Part shown: positions 8,791 through 17,083 of the stretch, in pieces
Position numbering within the stretch: the first letter of the stretch is position 1
Layout: each line of letters opens with the position of its first letter
DNA from: Paraburkholderia saeva
Lineage (GTDB): Bacteria > Pseudomonadota > Gammaproteobacteria > Burkholderiales > Burkholderiaceae
NCBI RefSeq assembly: GCF_907164555.1
Contig: NZ_CAJQZC010000003.1
Span: 1-64,000, forward strand
Length of the DNA stretch: 64,000 nucleotides
Direction of reading: 5' to 3'
Program-made: the position numbers and the translations under genes
Notes under the pieces: generated by a model
The model's database searches: none
What the model saw: the letters and a program-made list of their open reading frames with translations, nothing else
Told to the model about the DNA's origin: nothing

Positions 8791-8973
8791 TTCACGGAAT
8801 AACCCGCCACTGGATGTGTAAACAGTGCAGGGGTAATGTCATTTATCGGCGTCTCGCGCGACTCACGCTTACGAATGCTTAAAAACGTTGGACGGATCCA
8901 GCAGCCAAACGTGCGGAATCCGGCGAACGTAAGGCGCCTTGGCCCTGATATCAGAGCCGGAGACTTTACTCGG

Positions 8974-9492
8974 ATGAATATCATGAAACGCTCGAAACGG
9001 ATTTTCCTGAAGGTATTCGGCGCGACCACACTCGCTGGCGGCACGGCCGCGTGGCGCCTGTTTGGCGCTGCGCCGGCGCAGGCGGCCACCGGTGCGCCGT
9101 TCGAGGTCAGCCATTCGGACGCCGAGTGGCACAAGATGCTGACCGACGCGCAATACAACGTGCTTCGCGAGGAAGGCACCGAGCGCCCGTACAGCAGCCC
9201 GCTCAACAGCGAACATCGCGCGGGCATCTTCTCGTGCGCCGGGTGCCGGCTGGACCTGTTTTCATCGAAGACGAAGTACGACAGCCATACCGGCTGGCCG
9301 AGCTTCTGGAAGCCGCTGGATGGCGCCGTGGCGACGCAGACCGACACGTCGTTCGGCATGGCGCGCAACGAGGTGCACTGCCGGCGCTGTGGCGGGCACC
9401 TGGGACACGTCTTCGACGACGGCCCGCAGCCCACCGGCCTGCGCTATTGCATGAACGGTCTTGCGATGACGTTTACGGCCAAGGCCGTATGA
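8974..9492 (+). CDS. msrB: exported peptide methionine-(R)-S-oxide reductase
   Basis: About 172 residues. The N-terminus MNIMKRSKRIFLKVFGATTLAGG ends in a PAQA-ATG cleavage site, and SKRIFLK resembles a twin-arginine motif with Lys in place of the first Arg. The MsrB domain (about 45-170) has two Zn-binding CxxC pairs (CAGC, CRRC), GWPSFWKP, and RYCMN with the catalytic Cys. It reduces the R form of methionine sulfoxide, here probably in the periplasm. It is followed by msrA 114 bases later. The electron donor for these exported enzymes is not visible in the window. Confidence 0.92.
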   Translation: MNIMKRSKRIFLKVFGATTLAGGTAAWRLFGAAPAQAATGAPFEVSHSDAEWHKMLTDAQYNVLREEGTERPYSSPLNSEHRAGIFSCAGCRLDLFSSKTKYDSHTGWPSFWKPLDGAVATQTDTSFGMARNEVHCRRCGGHLGHVFDDGPQPTGLRYCMNGLAMTFTAKAV

Positions 9493-9606
9493 CGCATTTG
9501 GTGCTGCGGCCGCGTCGCAACACGCGGTAATCCGCAGGCATAAAAGCAACGGTCCTGCGCCGGCCGGGCATGACGCAAAACGGCGCGCTGAACGAGGATG
9601 TGGATC

Positions 9607-10347
9607 ATGAAGTTCCTGACTCAAACTTTCGGACGGCCGGCGCGCACATGTGCGCTGGCTGTCGCGGTGGCGCTTGGCCTCGCTGGCGGCGCGCTCGTGT
9701 TGACGCAGCGCACGGCAATGTCGGCGGAAGCCGCTGTCGCGATCGCGCCACCAGCCGTGGACGAACCGGCAACGGGCGCGCATACGGAAACCGCCGTGCT
9801 TGCGGGCGGCTGCTTCTGGGGTGTGCAGGGCGTGTTCCAGCACGTGCGCGGCGTGACGAACGTGGTCTCCGGCTATTCGGGCGGCGAGCGAGATACGGCG
9901 GAATACGAAACGGTCAGCACCGGGCAGACCGGTCACGCCGAATCGGTGCAGATCACGTATGACCCGTCGCAGATCACGTATGGCCGGTTGCTGCAGATCT
10001 ACTTTTCGGTGGCGCACGATCCGACCGAACTGAACCGCCAGGGGCCCGACGTTGGTACGCAGTACAGGTCGGCGATCTTTCCGGCCAATGACATGCAGAA
10101 GGAGGTCGCGCAGAGCTACATCGCGCAGCTCAACAAGTCGCACGCGTTTCCCGCGCCGATCGTGACGAAGACCGATCCGCTAAAGGCGTTCTATCCGGCC
10201 GAAGGTTATCACCAGAACTATCTGACGTTGCACCCGGACTCGATGTATATCGCCATCAATGACCTGCCGAAGGTAGCGAACCTCAAGCGGATGTTCCCGA
10301 CGCTCTACCGCGACAAGCCGGTGCTCGTCGCGACGGCTTCGAAATGA
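9607..10347 (+). CDS. msrA: exported peptide methionine-(S)-S-oxide reductase
   Basis: A 246-residue protein. A signal peptide or anchor (MKFLTQTFGRPARTCALAVAVALGLAGGALVL) and a short linker precede the MsrA domain, with the catalytic GCFWG motif at about 71-75, GYSGG, the HAE/YDP segment and GYHQNYL near the end. It reduces the S epimer of methionine sulfoxide and complements msrB upstream. The ATG at 9607 was chosen because GAGG lies about 9 bases upstream; an ATG at 9598 abuts that site. A hairpin terminator follows. Confidence 0.93.
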   Translation: MKFLTQTFGRPARTCALAVAVALGLAGGALVLTQRTAMSAEAAVAIAPPAVDEPATGAHTETAVLAGGCFWGVQGVFQHVRGVTNVVSGYSGGERDTAEYETVSTGQTGHAESVQITYDPSQITYGRLLQIYFSVAHDPTELNRQGPDVGTQYRSAIFPANDMQKEVAQSYIAQLNKSHAFPAPIVTKTDPLKAFYPAEGYHQNYLTLHPDSMYIAINDLPKVANLKRMFPTLYRDKPVLVATASK

Positions 10348-10350
10348 GCG

Positions 10351-10375
10351 CTGCCTGCGGTGAGACCGCAGGCAG
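10351..10375 (+). terminator. terminator of msrA
   Basis: An 11-bp perfect stem: CTGCCTGCGGT (10351-10361) pairs with ACCGCAGGCAG (10365-10375) around GAG, then ATAGTTGTT. It begins 4 bases after the msrA stop codon. Confidence 0.75.
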
Positions 10376-11228
10376 ATAGTTGTTGCGTGTCAGGGACTTG
10401 AGCGACGTGTGCGCAGGTTGTCCACAGGCTTCTCAACAAAATGTGGGGATAACCTGACCCCGCGACGCCCAGGTTTAGCAAACATCTGTTCCGTTTGGAT
10501 TCAACAAGCTGATTGTCGGCACATGGCCTCCGGTTGTCCGCCGCAGGTGGTTTGTGGGGAAAATCGTTCGCAATCCATCAGCGAAGGGCTGCTCCCTGAA
10601 TTTGACGCCGCCGGTCGCCGCCGCATCGTGAACGGCGGCCGCGGCCTGTCTGGCCGGCTGGCTGATCGAAGGCCGCAGACCTGGGGACGGACGCGGCAAC
10701 TCATTTTCCCTCGTTGTCAACGAGATCACGAGCAGCCCTTCGTCGCCGTTCCTGTCCATGGATCTGACTACAGGGGGGCAGCTGCAGATCCAGGACCAGT
10801 ATGTAAAGCTCGACAAGGCGTCGCTGACAACAGGCGAAGCCGTTGCGCTGTGGGACGCCGTGTCACGTACCCTTCGGCCACGCCCAAACGGCTATTAACC
10901 TGGTCGCGAGCAGCGTTCTTATCAGCCGGAAATCACAGGGTGTGATTTTCCGCGCAGGCGGGCCTACGCCGCCTCGGGCAGGGCGGGCGCGTCCTCGGGG
11001 CCAAGGTCGTAGGCTTCGTACTCGGGATTCGGCAACTACGGCATCTCGCCCCTGCAGGTCTTCTCCAGGAATGCCCCGAGTTCCTGCCAGGCGGCGCGCG
11101 GCCACGCGCCGAGCGTCGCTTCACGGGACTGGCCGGCGACCGACGCGGGGGCCACCGTAACAGGAGCGTGTTTTCCCCATGCTACGATGACCCGCAATGT
11201 GATTGACAGGCGAACAGGCAAGGAAGCC
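10376..11228. other. gene-poor, apparently degenerate region
   Basis: These 850 bases lie between msrA and the DnaJ-domain gene and hold no intact gene that I can support. Two stretches still read like protein. A plus-strand frame at 10632-10898 includes VVNEITSSPSSPFLSMDL and YVKLDKASLTTGEAVALWDA, with no good start and a stop just upstream. A minus-strand frame lies at about 10964-11161. Both look like remnants. A few sequences resembling DnaA boxes (TTGTCCACA at about 10419, TGTGGGGATAA at about 10441) also occur, without the density of an origin. Confidence 0.5.
10964..11161 (-). pseudogene. possible C-terminal gene remnant
   Basis: On the minus strand this frame reads SVAGQSREATLGAWPRAAW..., then LGAFLEKTCRGEMP, a stop codon, then LPNPEYEAYDLGPEDAPAL and a final stop. 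The composition is protein-like on both sides of the internal TAG, and no start or known domain is visible. I read it as the broken tail of a lost gene; the family is unknown. Confidence 0.3.
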
Positions 11229-11849
11229 ATGGCAACCCTATATGACACGCTGGGCGTGCCCGCAAGCGCCACGGGCGAAGAAATCAAGCGGGCGTACAGG
11301 AAGGCCGCGATGCGCTGGCATCCGGACCGCAACGCCGGACACGAAGAGGTCGCGCGGGCGGCGTTTCAGGATGTCAAGAACGCGTACGCGATACTCTCGG
11401 ACCCATCGCAGCGCGAGGTGTACGACGCCGTGTACGCCGAGCAGATGCGCGTATGGGAAGCGCATCGGGAACGTGAAGCGCGCGAGCAGGCCGGGCGCGA
11501 AGCAGCGGCACGAGCAGCCGCCGAGGCGGAATACGCGGAACGGGTCGCCGTGGCGATGCGCTTCGCCGACGAAGGTCACAATCGCGATGTCGTGTTTGGC
11601 GTGCTCATCGGGCAGCAATGCGAACCCGGTCTCGCTGCGCAGATCGCGGCCAGTGCGGTAGCGTTGCATGCATCACGCCAGGCGCCGCCGGTGGAGGAAG
11701 ACGTACCAGCGACAGACGACGATGTCGCAGAACACGCCGCCGCGTGCAATGGCGAGACGCGCCACGCAAGGTCAAACGCCAGCGCCGACGCACCGGGCGG
11801 GGGTCTAGGCACACTGTGGTACCAGTTCCTGAACGGATTGCGGTTCTGA
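11229..11849 (+). CDS. DnaJ-domain protein
   Basis: A 206-residue protein. An N-terminal J domain (1-65: YDTLGVPASATGEEIKRAYRKAAMRWHPDRN) carries the essential HPD motif that stimulates Hsp70 ATPase. A charged Glu/Arg/Ala helix (about 70-115) and an uncharacterised C-terminal part follow. There is no G/F region, zinc finger or CTD, so it is a type C (class III) J protein rather than DnaJ itself. The ATG at 11229 starts the J domain directly. Its client is unknown. Confidence 0.88.
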   Translation: MATLYDTLGVPASATGEEIKRAYRKAAMRWHPDRNAGHEEVARAAFQDVKNAYAILSDPSQREVYDAVYAEQMRVWEAHREREAREQAGREAAARAAAEAEYAERVAVAMRFADEGHNRDVVFGVLIGQQCEPGLAAQIAASAVALHASRQAPPVEEDVPATDDDVAEHAAACNGETRHARSNASADAPGGGLGTLWYQFLNGLRF

Positions 11850-11918
11850 CCGGCGATACAACAGCGGGCGACCAACGCGTGCCACGCAGTTTGATAACCA
11901 GAAGAATGAGAGAACAGC

Positions 11919-12851
11919 GTGAACATGGAGACTGGCGCAGGCCCGACCACAATCGATGAACGGTACGGGCCGCCGCAGCACGCGTCTGTGCGCAGCTTGA
12001 AAGGCGTGATTCGTGCGCTGGCGTATTTCATCGTTTGCTATTTCGTCGTGGGCATCGGCTTCGCGATGGCCTTAGGCGTGGTGGCTGGATTCTGGGGACT
12101 CGTTGCGCACCACACGGGAACGTCTTCGCTCTTTCGTCATGTGCTGCTTGCGGGCGGCAGTTCCGGTGCGCTGTTCGTCGCGCTGTTCCTTAGCGTCAGG
12201 CGCACATCGCGTGGGCTGTCGTTTAGCGCATTTTTGCGGTGTGTCTGGCCTCAACCGGGACGCGTGCTGCGCGGTGCGGGCCTCTGGTTCGTCGCGCATC
12301 TGGTTTCGCTTGCCGTATTCGTTGCGGTCTCGATGGCGATGGACCCGCACTGGGCACGCAACCTCGCGCACGATTTTGTCTGGCCGCCACAGCGTGAAAT
12401 CGCATTAGCGTGGGTGCTGCTGGTCGTGCTCTTTCCATTTCAATCCGCCATCGAGGAACTCGTGTTTCGCGGCTGGCTCACGCGCACGCTCGGCCAGGTC
12501 ATGCAAAGGCGCTGGTGCATCGCGTTGCTGGTGGGCGTTGCGTTTTCAGTGGCACACGGCCTCGACGGTTACTGGCGCTTTGCCGACTACGTCGTGACGT
12601 CGCTGGGACTCTCGGCACTCGTCAGTCTGACCGGGCGACTCGATGAAGCGATGGGCGCTCATGCGATGAACAACGTCTGGGTCGCCACAACTGGCGTTCT
12701 TTTCATCGGGCAGGACGATCCCGCGAGTTTCTTCACAGCCACCGGACCGATAACGCGGCTCACGTTTCTCGACGCGGTCGTGCTGGCGACGACGCTCTAT
12801 CTGATCGCGCGATGGCGCATGGGCCGTGCAGCGCGGGGCGTGGTTTCGTAG
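11919..12851 (+). CDS. CPBP family intramembrane metalloprotease
   Basis: About 310 residues with six to eight predicted membrane helices. The CPBP (Abi/CAAX protease-like) motifs are present: EELVFRGW (motif 1), FSVAHGLDGYWRF (motif 2 with His) and HAMNNVW (motif 3). The Glu and His residues form the presumed metal site within the membrane. Bacterial members have varied or unknown roles. The start is either GTG 11919 or ATG 11925, two codons apart. Confidence 0.87.
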   Translation: MNMETGAGPTTIDERYGPPQHASVRSLKGVIRALAYFIVCYFVVGIGFAMALGVVAGFWGLVAHHTGTSSLFRHVLLAGGSSGALFVALFLSVRRTSRGLSFSAFLRCVWPQPGRVLRGAGLWFVAHLVSLAVFVAVSMAMDPHWARNLAHDFVWPPQREIALAWVLLVVLFPFQSAIEELVFRGWLTRTLGQVMQRRWCIALLVGVAFSVAHGLDGYWRFADYVVTSLGLSALVSLTGRLDEAMGAHAMNNVWVATTGVLFIGQDDPASFFTATGPITRLTFLDAVVLATTLYLIARWRMGRAARGVVS

Positions 12852-13022
12852 CGCGTGGCGGGCGGATTTTTCCGGCATTTCAGGCCAGATACGCAGCGAG
12901 CCGCCGATGCGAAATCGTCCGGCTGTGCGGAACTGAGCGTTGCCGCACTCTCACCTGTAGACGCATCCCGGGCGCCGCAGTAGAGTTCAGAAAAATTTAA
13001 CTGAAAAGAATTCGGGGGCGAC

Positions 13023-13970
13023 ATGACATACAAGTCATGGACGGTCAGGACACTCGCTGTCCCTTCGGCAATCTGGCTGGCGTTTGCCTGCGGCTTCGCC
13101 GTTCACACACTCGATCCACTCTTTGCGATGCTGTCGCTCGGAATGCGTCCACTCGTTTTGCTGTGGGCGATCGCGTGGCTCTTCGCAAGCGCGCTCGGCA
13201 AGGAGCGGCTGCCAGTCACACCGGGCGATGCCACGTCAAGAACGCAACTGTTAGCCCGCGCTGCGTTTGCGACGCCGGCCACCAGTGTGACGTTATCCGT
13301 CACCGCGAGCGTCGGCCCGAAGGTAACCGCTCCCGAAGCGACAGGTGTATGGCGCCGCTACGCCGCAAGAACGCTCGACCTGCTGCTCTGGACATTCCTG
13401 GCCGGCTACGCAGTGGCGTTTATCAATGGCGTGACGGGTTGGCACCTGCTGCAGTTTCGCTCGACGCTCATGGTGAATGTGAGCTTTATGGGCATGGTCT
13501 ATCTGCCGCTCGCACTCTTCATCGATGCATTGATCTATGCGGCTTGCGGGAACAGCATCGGCAAGGCATTGCTTGGCATTCGCGTCGTCGAACCGGATGG
13601 CACCGCGCCTTCGTTTAGCCGGTACCTGGCGCGCAATTTTTCGGTGTGGATGCGCGGCTTCGCGTTTGGGTTACCCGTGGCGCAGCAACTCATCATGATC
13701 CTGAATGCGGTGCTGCTTAAGCGCGACGGGACGACCGCATGGGACGCACGTCTGAAGTTCCGCGTGGTTCGCGAACCGTGTACGACCGTTCACTATCTGC
13801 TCGCGGTGTTGTTTGCGGCGTTGCTTGTCTCCGCGGTTGCTTACCATCGCGCGGTGCACGCTCGCGCCGGAGCGATAGTGCCTGCCGTGAAGACGCAGCC
13901 AGAAGCAGCGCGCGCGAAACCCGCCACTGCGGAAGCACTCGAGATGGTCGCGGCTGCTAAAAGGCTTTAG
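13023..13970 (+). CDS. RDD domain membrane protein
   Basis: A 315-residue protein. Two N-terminal helices (about 10-55) precede a linker and an RDD-like domain starting at VWRRYAARTLDLLLWTFLAGYAVAF (the R-D pair that names the family). Further helices carry NSIGKALLGIRVVEPDG, a strong RDD signature. A final helix (about 258-275) is followed by a soluble Ala/Lys tail. RDD proteins are membrane proteins of unclear function; some have been linked to ion exchange. No operon partner is evident. Confidence 0.85.
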   Translation: MTYKSWTVRTLAVPSAIWLAFACGFAVHTLDPLFAMLSLGMRPLVLLWAIAWLFASALGKERLPVTPGDATSRTQLLARAAFATPATSVTLSVTASVGPKVTAPEATGVWRRYAARTLDLLLWTFLAGYAVAFINGVTGWHLLQFRSTLMVNVSFMGMVYLPLALFIDALIYAACGNSIGKALLGIRVVEPDGTAPSFSRYLARNFSVWMRGFAFGLPVAQQLIMILNAVLLKRDGTTAWDARLKFRVVREPCTTVHYLLAVLFAALLVSAVAYHRAVHARAGAIVPAVKTQPEAARAKPATAEALEMVAAAKRL

Positions 13971-14029
13971 CCGTAGCAGATAGGGATACGGTGCCGCCCG
14001 GCGGCCGGAACGTATCCGACGTGCGTTGC

Positions 14030-14302
14030 CTAGCGCCGCGTGCCGAAGTCGTTTGCTGTAACGACGACGCGTCCGCCTGGATTTGCCAGCAGTTTCCTCT
14101 CCGCTACGGCGAAAATGCGTTTGCGGCCGTCGTCGAAAGTTCTGAGGATTCGCGCTTCAGCGGCGCCATGCTGCAGCCAGAAATGCTGCTCCAGCGCTTC
14201 GCGGGTTACCGAGCACTCATGGTCCCGCCCCCGAAGTGACAGAACGAAGACCACTGCCCGACCATCGGGCGAGACGCTGGGCTCGAACTCCACAATCTCC
14301 AT
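14030..14302 (-). CDS. DUF1488 family protein
   Basis: A 90-residue protein with the DUF1488 layout: an N-terminal PSVSPDGRAVVFVLSLRGRDHECSVTREALEQHF, a middle part with an acidic-turn helix, and RKRIFAVAERKLLAN near the end. It is small, cytosolic and of unknown function. It lies on the opposite strand to the RDD gene, 59 bases after its end. Confidence 0.75.
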   Translation of the reverse strand: MEIVEFEPSVSPDGRAVVFVLSLRGRDHECSVTREALEQHFWLQHGAAEARILRTFDDGRKRIFAVAERKLLANPGGRVVVTANDFGTRR

Positions 14303-14418
14303 GACACACCTCGCAGCATCCGGTGGGCCAGCGAAGTCTCATACTTCGCGTGGCGCCCGGATTAATTTAACAGAAGCACAGCGTGCGCGCGCTATTGGCG
14401 TCGCCTTTGGAACCGGTA

Positions 14419-14730
14419 TTACCGGAACCGGGCGAAACCCGCGAGCGAATCGGGTGCCATCCGCTGATGGATACGTGCGTTCGTAAAGCGCGTACCCGTT
14501 GTAAATTCGGTCAGCAGGATGTCGAGTGTCTGCGGACGCGGTGCGGCGCCGGCCTGATCGTTTCGCGCGAACGACGAGACGGCAAACCAGGAATGCGGCG
14601 GAAGCAGTTCGTGCAGACAGGCGCCTCGCGCATCGCTAAACCGCAGGCACCCCGTGTCCGGATAGAAGGCGACGGTAATGGCATCGCCGCCGGTTCCCCG
14701 CGTTGCAGTCAATGGTCTGGTGGTTATCAT
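14419..14730 (-). CDS. hypothetical protein, 103 residues
   Basis: Begins MITTRPLTATRGTGGDAITVAF and contains PDTGCLRFSDARGACLHELL, then SWFAVSSFARNDQAGAAP. Composition looks like a real soluble protein. I do not recognise the family, and it has no signal peptide or membrane helix. It lies on the same strand as the DUF1488 gene, 116 bases upstream of it. Confidence 0.5.
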   Translation of the reverse strand: MITTRPLTATRGTGGDAITVAFYPDTGCLRFSDARGACLHELLPPHSWFAVSSFARNDQAGAAPRPQTLDILLTEFTTGTRFTNARIHQRMAPDSLAGFARFR

Positions 14731-14972
14731 GTTCTGGTTCTTTTCGGTCAGGATGTTTCATTCAGCGCGTTACCCGACGCGCTGCCCGGTAGCGTCGAGG
14801 CTCCGGCAGGAGGCCACGCGGGTTATTGCATCAGCAATCGTTGTACCTGACCGTTAGCGGCCGCACGGTAATGGCATATAAGTGTGCTCTGGCACGGGTC
14901 TCCGGAGAATGTCGCACTGTCAAGCGCATTGCTAAGACGATTGACGTGTGCGGGATTTACAACGTAAGGATG

Positions 14973-15410
14973 CTATCGAGGAAGCCAGTACGGCTCGCGC
15001 CCGAAATAACGATGGACCGCTGTCGCCCATTGAGGATCGGCCATGGAAGGCCAGTGGTCCTTGTCGAAACCCGGCGCGTTTTTGATTTCGTCCGCGGTGA
15101 TGTGGACGAGAAAGAGTTTTTCGTCGATGTTCAGCGTCAGTGCGCCCCATGGAATGGCGTGCAATGTGTTGCCCATGCCGAGAAAGCCGCCGGCAGACAA
15201 GACCGCATAAGCGATGCACCCGCTCCGTACGTCGAGCATGATTCCCGTGATGTGTCCGACGTGTTCGCCATCCGTCGTCACGACCTTGTCGCCCGTAAGT
15301 GTTCCGGCCGCCATAACATCCGGACCCGGCCCGTCGCCAGGGAGAACGCCAACGATATTCGCGCCGCTGTCGCCTGCGGCTGACTGCAAGGGGGAGTTGG
15401 GTGTGTTCAT
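14973..15410 (-). CDS. PRC-barrel domain protein
   Basis: A 145-residue protein with a PRC-barrel core: LTGDKVVTTDGEHVGHITGIMLDVRSGCIAYAVLSAGGFLGMG, then LHAIPWGAL. A C-terminal tail has DHWPSMADPQWATAVHRYFG. PRC barrels occur in RNA-processing, photosynthesis and stress-related proteins; small stand-alone versions are common in soil proteobacteria with unknown roles. The ATG at 15410 has a GGAGCGC purine stretch upstream. Confidence 0.85.
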   Translation of the reverse strand: MNTPNSPLQSAAGDSGANIVGVLPGDGPGPDVMAAGTLTGDKVVTTDGEHVGHITGIMLDVRSGCIAYAVLSAGGFLGMGNTLHAIPWGALTLNIDEKLFLVHITADEIKNAPGFDKDHWPSMADPQWATAVHRYFGREPYWLPR

Positions 15411-15659
15411 GATGCGCTCCTGGCCAGTGTTCTTCCCGGTTTGCGCAAGCCGCGTTCCTGATTCGACGCTGGCACGAAATACGGGGCAGACGGATTCGAG
15501 GCAAGCCAGTTTTTTATAGGTGCCTTAAGGCTCACTTAATTGTTCGCTGCGACTATGAGTCGACCCCTGTTTTGGCCGCCAGTTCATCGGCGGCAATTTT
15601 TTTAGGCATGCGGGGTGTTCGACATGAAGCGAAATGCAACCAGCCATGGAGAATCGACG

Positions 15660-15920
15660 ATGGTTCAGGATAATGTGCGTGAACAGCTTCGGGCCATGTC
15701 CAGCGCCGAGCGCGGATTCGCACCGCGGTCGTGCCGGATTTCCGAGCCTTTTCAGCCGCTGTGGGGCCGTCCGTACCGGTTTGTCGAATGGTCGCCGCAT
15801 GCGGAAGAAGACGCGTGTTGTCGCGTCGTGCCTGCGGAAAGCAGCGCTGAAGAGATTGTCGCAACACTCCTCGCTCATGTTCCCGGAAGGCGTGTGCGAC
15901 TTTCCAGCGAAGACGCCTGA
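15660..15920 (+). CDS. hypothetical protein, 86 residues
   Basis: Starts MVQDNVREQLRAMSSAERG, then SEPFQPLWGRPYRFVEWSPH and a helical C-terminus EEIVATLLAHVPGRR. A GGAGAA ribosome site sits about 8 bases before the ATG. An in-frame ATG at 15615 is possible but less well placed. The family is not recognised; the antisense frame over the same bases looks less protein-like. Confidence 0.45.
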   Translation: MVQDNVREQLRAMSSAERGFAPRSCRISEPFQPLWGRPYRFVEWSPHAEEDACCRVVPAESSAEEIVATLLAHVPGRRVRLSSEDA

Positions 15921-15940
15921 AGCCGTGTTTTAGTATGACG

Positions 15941-16705
15941 TCATTCAGGCGCGACCAGTTTCGTGTCATCGGCAAACACGATTGAATGCGGAATGAAACG
16001 CGTCTGATACGTTCCTTTCTTCAGGTTCCAGATGGCTTTCTGATCTTCAAGCGAGGCGTCGTATTCCCGGCGGTCCACCCAGACAAATGTGCGAGCTGGT
16101 TTGATGTTCTCGCGTATGGCGATGTAAACAGTCCCGACACTGGCGCCCGATACGTCGAAGAATTCGAGGTCGCCGGAGACACCCGCAAGCGCTTTTTCGG
16201 AACGGTTTGCGACACTGATCTTGAGTATCTGCCGGGCGTGATAGCCCTTTTTTTCCGCGTGGCGTGGGTCCTCGTGCTTGTCGATCAATGCGACATTGAC
16301 GAGCGCGTTCATCTTTTCCAGCGTCGCCTCACGCTCGGCTTCCAGCTTGTGACTGAGTATCTCCGCCGACTGACCCATCTCATGCTGGTCGTAAAGCCAG
16401 AGCCGTTGTTCGCCAATCGCCTTACCAATCGTCATGCCAACCGGCACGCCTTCGCCACCGAATATCTCGCCGGTTTTAACGCGAGCCAGATAGCCGGAGG
16501 CCAGATCTCTTTCTTCAGGCTTGAGACGATTGAGTACCGGAGCAAGTTGCGTGTCCCATTCGGCCATGTCTGACGGAATCGGTGTATCGGCAGGTCCAGA
16601 GCATGCCGCAAGCGCCATTCCCGCGATGAATGCCATGACGCCCATACCGGCGCGTGGGCCTGTAGCTACCTGCTGTTCCTTTGAGTTGATGATTGGCCTC
16701 GACAT
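15941..16705 (-). CDS. hypothetical lipoprotein
   Basis: A 254-residue protein. The N-terminus ends in the lipobox-like MAFIAGMALAAC, with Cys as the predicted lipidated residue, so it should be membrane-anchored and periplasmic. The mature part has a long charged helix (EILSHKLEAEREATLEKMNALVN) and a beta-rich C-terminal half with LKISVANRSEKALAGVSGDLEFFD, similar to Ig-like or FxLYD-type folds. The ATG at 16705 gives a short n-region before the lipobox; an upstream ATG at 16762 would bury it. Function unknown. Confidence 0.72.
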   Translation of the reverse strand: MSRPIINSKEQQVATGPRAGMGVMAFIAGMALAACSGPADTPIPSDMAEWDTQLAPVLNRLKPEERDLASGYLARVKTGEIFGGEGVPVGMTIGKAIGEQRLWLYDQHEMGQSAEILSHKLEAEREATLEKMNALVNVALIDKHEDPRHAEKKGYHARQILKISVANRSEKALAGVSGDLEFFDVSGASVGTVYIAIRENIKPARTFVWVDRREYDASLEDQKAIWNLKKGTYQTRFIPHSIVFADDTKLVAPE

Positions 16706-17083
16706 GTTCCACTCCGCTTTCGACGACCGCCGCGAAGCAGGTGATGCATCGCAGACAGTCATGATGGCTGCCGTCTTGAGTCCATGATCGGTGTCTTTCA
16801 GCAGCGCTCATTCCAGTCTAGGGCGCGGCTTTCAAAAGCGATGCGACCGGCTGTCGCGGTTGAGGGCTACCCGGCCGAAATGGACTGTTTCAAAATCTGA
16901 ATCAGGGCGGCCAGTGTGTGAAGCAAGCTTGAAAATCCGCTTTAAATAAATCTCGAAAGCGAAAGAAACGGGATGCAAATGGCGTGACCGTCGCTTTTGA
17001 AACGTCAAGTAATGACAAAACTTTTGTCATTAAGTGGTTGTACGTGGCATAGTGCGACCATCTAAACCTGAAGGGAGGCTTTG
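16706..17083. other. intergenic region upstream of the H-NS-tail gene
   Basis: These 378 bases hold no gene. The part nearest the H-NS gene (about 16915-17083) is AT-richer than its surroundings and contains the perfect palindrome described separately. The promoter of the lipoprotein gene should lie at the low-coordinate end. Confidence 0.5.
17010..17032. promoter_or_regulatory. perfect 11-bp inverted repeat upstream of H-NS-family gene
   Basis: TAATGACAAAA (17010-17020), a single C, then TTTTGTCATTA (17022-17032). The repeat is perfect and ends 51 bases before the ATG at 17084, so it lies around the likely promoter or leader. It could be an operator. A terminator is unlikely because the stem is AT-rich. 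Confidence 0.6.

Noticed and set aside
10409..10570. DnaA-box-like sequences suggesting a replication origin
   Set aside because: Only two or three imperfect boxes, no AT-rich unwinding region and no dnaA, dnaN or rep gene nearby.
10409..10945. 178-codon frame downstream of msrA
   Set aside because: Composition does not look like protein; the protein-like stretch in this area is in a different frame.
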